Translations under genes and position numbers: made by a program
Notes under the pieces: generated by a model
Told to the model about the DNA's origin: nothing
Seen by the model: the letters and a program-made list of their open reading frames with translations, nothing else
The model's database searches: none
In this document: positions 61,886 to 64,000 of the stretch, piece by piece
Layout of the letters: each line of letters opens with the position of its first letter
Numbering within the stretch: position 1 is the stretch's first letter
NCBI RefSeq assembly: GCF_000020665.1
Contig: NC_011071.1
Coordinates: 1,540,501-1,604,500 of the forward strand
Length of the DNA stretch: 64,000 nucleotides
From: Stenotrophomonas maltophilia R551-3
GTDB taxonomy: Bacteria > Pseudomonadota > Gammaproteobacteria > Xanthomonadales > Xanthomonadaceae
Direction: 5' to 3'

Positions 61886-62335
61886 CTAGTGCTGAGGCGG
61901 GGCCACCGAACTATTCCTGCGCCGCCTGAGTCTCCGCCATGCACTTAGCAACGACACCACGCACAGCGCCAGCAGCAGCCCCACGTCCAGCAGCAGCAAC
62001 CACAGCAGGTGCATGCCCTGCACCGGTGGTTGGTGCATCGCCGACAGCAGCCATGGTATCGACCAGGCCAGCAGCAGCACGAAGGCGATCAGCAGGCGCA
62101 GCCACAGTCGCCCCAGTTTCCAGGGCTGCACGATCAGTGCAGCAACCACCAGCTCGACGGTGCTCAGCAGCGCGAACACGATCACGGTGCTGGTCGGGTA
62201 GGGCAGTGTGCCGCCTTCCAGGTGGCGCAGCAGCCAGTAGTCCGGCGTGAAGCCGGCATTGACCAGTGCGGCGATCAGCGCCAACCAGGTCAGTGCGACC
62301 AGCAGCCAGAACAGGCGGATGTAGCGCTCAGGCAT
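61886..62335 (-). CDS. Hypothetical membrane protein
   Basis: 149 residues, four predicted helices (~8-28, ~47-70, ~80-100, ~108-130), ending in a basic tail (RRLRRRRNSS). No family recognised. It overlaps the next upstream membrane gene (62328-62729) by 8 bp and is very likely co-expressed with it. Confidence 0.65.
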   Translation of the reverse strand: MPERYIRLFWLLVALTWLALIAALVNAGFTPDYWLLRHLEGGTLPYPTSTVIVFALLSTVELVVAALIVQPWKLGRLWLRLLIAFVLLLAWSIPWLLSAMHQPPVQGMHLLWLLLLDVGLLLALCVVSLLSAWRRLRRRRNSSVAPPQH

Positions 62336-62729
62336 GAGGGGAGTCCGGTGCGGGAAGTGCCGTGCCGAGTGATGCAGTGCGCAGGGTGGCGAAGATCGCG
62401 GCCAGTGTCAGCAGGCCTGGCCCGACGGTGAAGTACGCCAGGCGCAGCGGGTGGTTGTGCATCAGCGTCCAGGTCGCGAACGCCAGCGGAACCGCCAGCA
62501 CCAGCAGCTTGGCGGAGAGCGGCCGCAGCACCGCGATCATTGGCTGGGCGCCAAGGAACATCCAGAACAGGTAGAACTGCGCGATGCCCAGGCTGATGTC
62601 GCGATGGGAGGTGAAGCCGAAATGGTCGCGATACCAGTTCATTCCCAGTGGAATCAGCGTCCAGTACAGCAGGGCCACCAGCAGATGCAGCAGCAGGGCG
62701 ATCAGCAGGGGCTTGCCACGAAGGAACAT
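62328..62729 (-). CDS. Hypothetical membrane protein
   Basis: 133 residues from ATG 62729-62727, four hydrophobic segments (~7-27, ~45-65, ~68-85, ~95-115). The start gives MFLRGKPLLIALLLHLLVAL. Upstream in-frame sequence runs into tRNA-Gly copy 3, so it cannot be coding. It forms an overlapping pair with 61886-62335. No family recognised. Confidence 0.65.
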   Translation of the reverse strand: MFLRGKPLLIALLLHLLVALLYWTLIPLGMNWYRDHFGFTSHRDISLGIAQFYLFWMFLGAQPMIAVLRPLSAKLLVLAVPLAFATWTLMHNHPLRLAYFTVGPGLLTLAAIFATLRTASLGTALPAPDSPHA

Positions 62730-62798
62730 GGGCTTACCGGACCGGGCGGGGCAGCGTACCCCAGTGCGGGCGCCGCTGACTGCGTCGCGTGAAGACTG

Positions 62799-62827
62799 TT
62801 GACGACGTGAAGGAATTTGGACACAAT
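62799..62827 (+). promoter_or_regulatory. Promoter of tRNA-Gly copy 3
   Basis: TTGACG (62799-62804), 17-bp spacer, CACAAT (62822-62827), the same arrangement and downstream sequence as before copy 2. Confidence 0.75.
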
Positions 62828-62857
62828 AGCGCTCCTTCGACGCAGGTCGGAGAATCT

Positions 62858-62933
<76 letters not shown>

Positions 62934-62941
62934 GATTCTAC

Positions 62942-62968
62942 AGGGCCCCGTCAGGGGCCTTGTTTTTC
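62942..62968 (+). terminator. Terminator-like hairpin after tRNA-Gly copy 3
   Basis: AGGGCCCC-GTC-AGGGGCCTT followed by GTTTTT. It differs from the terminators after copies 1 and 2. Confidence 0.7.
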
Positions 62969-63075
62969 TCCCGCCCCGGCAAGGCGGGGCCCGTTGAGCC
63001 ACAAGGCTTTTCGCGCAGTCAGAAATGTGAAATCGCTGGTGTGTGTTCCGGATTTCCGGTACCATGTCGGCTTAT

Positions 63076-63151
<76 letters not shown>

Positions 63152-63218
63152 TGTTCCGACAGGCCCCATCGCGGGGTTTTGTCATGTCAGGGACATCGTT
63201 CCTGGCGCGCAGTACGTT

Positions 63219-63292
63219 GGCCTCATGGCAGAGTGGCTATGCACCGGATTGCAAATCCGTTTACAGCGGTTCGATTCCGCTTGAGGCCTCCA
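63219..63292 (+). tRNA. tRNA-Cys (GCA)
   Basis: 74 bases with encoded CCA. Acceptor GGCCTCA/TGAGGCC with discriminator T; anticodon loop ATTGCAAAT with anticodon GCA. It probably shares a transcript with tRNA-Gly copy 4. Confidence 0.96.
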
Positions 63293-63297
63293 TATTG

Positions 63298-63325
63298 AAA
63301 AGCCCTGACTCCGGTCAGGGCTTTT
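63298..63325 (+). terminator. Rho-independent terminator after tRNA-Cys
   Basis: AAAAGCCCTGAC-TCCG-GTCAGGGCTTTTT: 12-bp stem with T run. Confidence 0.92.
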
Positions 63326-63482
63326 TCTTTGGGCGCTTTCTGGCCGGTTCCGGTCGAGCCCTCCCATTCATGGGCATGTCACTAGAATCCGCCAACTTCT
63401 TCCCTGCCCGTGCTGGCGGCCGGCAGGTCCTTGTCGCCTGGCTCGGCAGCCGTACTCCCCCCACTTCTTGCATCCCGCCGCC

Positions 63483-64000
63483 ATGCATCCTGCCCATCGC
63501 CGCCTTCTGGCCCTCGTTCTGAGCACCTGTCCACTGCTGCCCCTGGCCGCATGCGCGTCTGGATCCAACACAGGTCGTCCAGTGGAAGCGGCCCCCGCGG
63601 AAGGCCGCTTCATCGCCATCCATGAGAAGGCATCCACCAGGGAGAATCAGGCAGAGGCCCGGCTGTGGAAGGAACGGAAACTGCTCGAGGACTTCGTTGA
63701 CGCGATGAACAGCTACATCCGCATCCCGCGTGACATCAAGGTCATCGCGAAGGAGTGCGGAGAGTCCAATGCCTACTTCGATCCGGAAACCAGCAGCATC
63801 GAGATGTGCTACGAGATGTCCGCGGAGGAGCGTGCGCGCTTTGAGGCGGCGGGCGATGCTGCTGAAGATATCGACAACGCGCTGTACCAGAGCGCGGTGG
63901 GTACGCTCTACCACGAGCTGGGCCATGCGCTGATCAGCGAACTGGAGCTGAAGATCACCGGCCGCGAGGAAGACGTTGCGGATCAGTTGGCCGCCTACGT
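63483..64000 (+). CDS. DUF4344-type metallopeptidase lipoprotein (3' end outside window)
   Basis: About 172 residues are visible from ATG 63483. Lipobox PLAAC at Cys24. The zinc-protease motif HELGH is in GTLYHELGHALISELELKITGREEDVADQLAAY, with the downstream Glu-Asp (EED) probably completing the metal site, as in the DUF4344 family. CYEMSAEE and AKECGESNAYFDPETSSIEMCYE are further family-like segments. A secreted or periplasmic peptidase by inference; the opposite-strand open frame is a shadow. Confidence 0.8.
   Translation, partial: MHPAHRRLLALVLSTCPLLPLAACASGSNTGRPVEAAPAEGRFIAIHEKASTRENQAEARLWKERKLLEDFVDAMNSYIRIPRDIKVIAKECGESNAYFDPETSSIEMCYEMSAEERARFEAAGDAAEDIDNALYQSAVGTLYHELGHALISELELKITGREEDVADQLAAY

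Noticed and set aside
63315..63926. Minus-strand open frame at the right edge
   Set aside because: The plus strand encodes a lipobox and an HELGH protease motif in one continuous frame to the edge; the antisense frame has neither.

Overview
The window is a typical chromosomal segment of a high-GC gammaproteobacterium of the Xanthomonadaceae, most likely Stenotrophomonas (maltophilia group). The evidence is the petABC bc1 operon next to sspA/sspB, an Oar-like TonB-dependent receptor, the comEC-exbB-exbD-msbA-lpxK-kdsB block, and many short GTAG-flanked palindromes of the kind known from S. maltophilia as SMAG repeats. No IS element, prophage, integrase or CRISPR array is visible. Both window edges cut a gene.

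Layout. 1-4.3 kb (minus): phoH, ybeY, two unknown envelope genes, corC and a truncated DUF4105/Lnb-like exported protein. 4.3-4.8 kb: a non-coding stretch with two copies of a 97-bp element carrying DnaA-box-like sites. 4.8-7.8 kb: an HlyD/ABC-2 exporter. 7.9-11.1 kb: miaB, a glutathione S-transferase and its divergent WYL regulator. 11.2-16.3 kb: a lytic transglycosylase, petABC, sspA, sspB. 16.4-23 kb: DUF3301 and DUF2272-like genes, nadC, Trm112-like, purEK, an AhpD-like protein, sodB, grxD and an atypical SDR. 23.2-28.1 kb: the Oar-like receptor, a possible small RNA, ppnN. 28.3-35.2 kb: the type IV pilus minor pilin operon fimT-pilV-pilW-pilX-pilY1-pilE, then tRNA-Asn. 35.4-38.5 kb: a stand-alone pseudopilin, uvrB, two identical tRNA-Val genes.

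38.5-40.5 kb is the least ordinary part: a membrane-anchored thioredoxin-like protein, two tandem paralogous Cys-rich secreted mini-proteins and a divergent 46-residue membrane protein. I consider it the best candidate for an undescribed system. 40.5-43.8 kb: a small unknown gene, a MipA/OmpV protein divergent from a two-component system. 43.9-54.7 kb: comEC, an ExbB/ExbD pair, msbA, lpxK, kdsB, a low-molecular-weight phosphatase, an NHL-repeat protein and uvrC in one long plus-strand run with mostly overlapping genes; pgsA follows. 55.5-63.3 kb: four identical tRNA-Gly(GCC) genes and a tRNA-Cys, interleaved with an FAD oxidoreductase, a four-gene tripartite ABC exporter and small membrane proteins. 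The window ends in a DUF4344-type lipoprotein metallopeptidase.

Many gene pairs overlap by 4 bp (ATGA), which suggests translational coupling. All functional names come from motif and family recognition by eye; no search was run.
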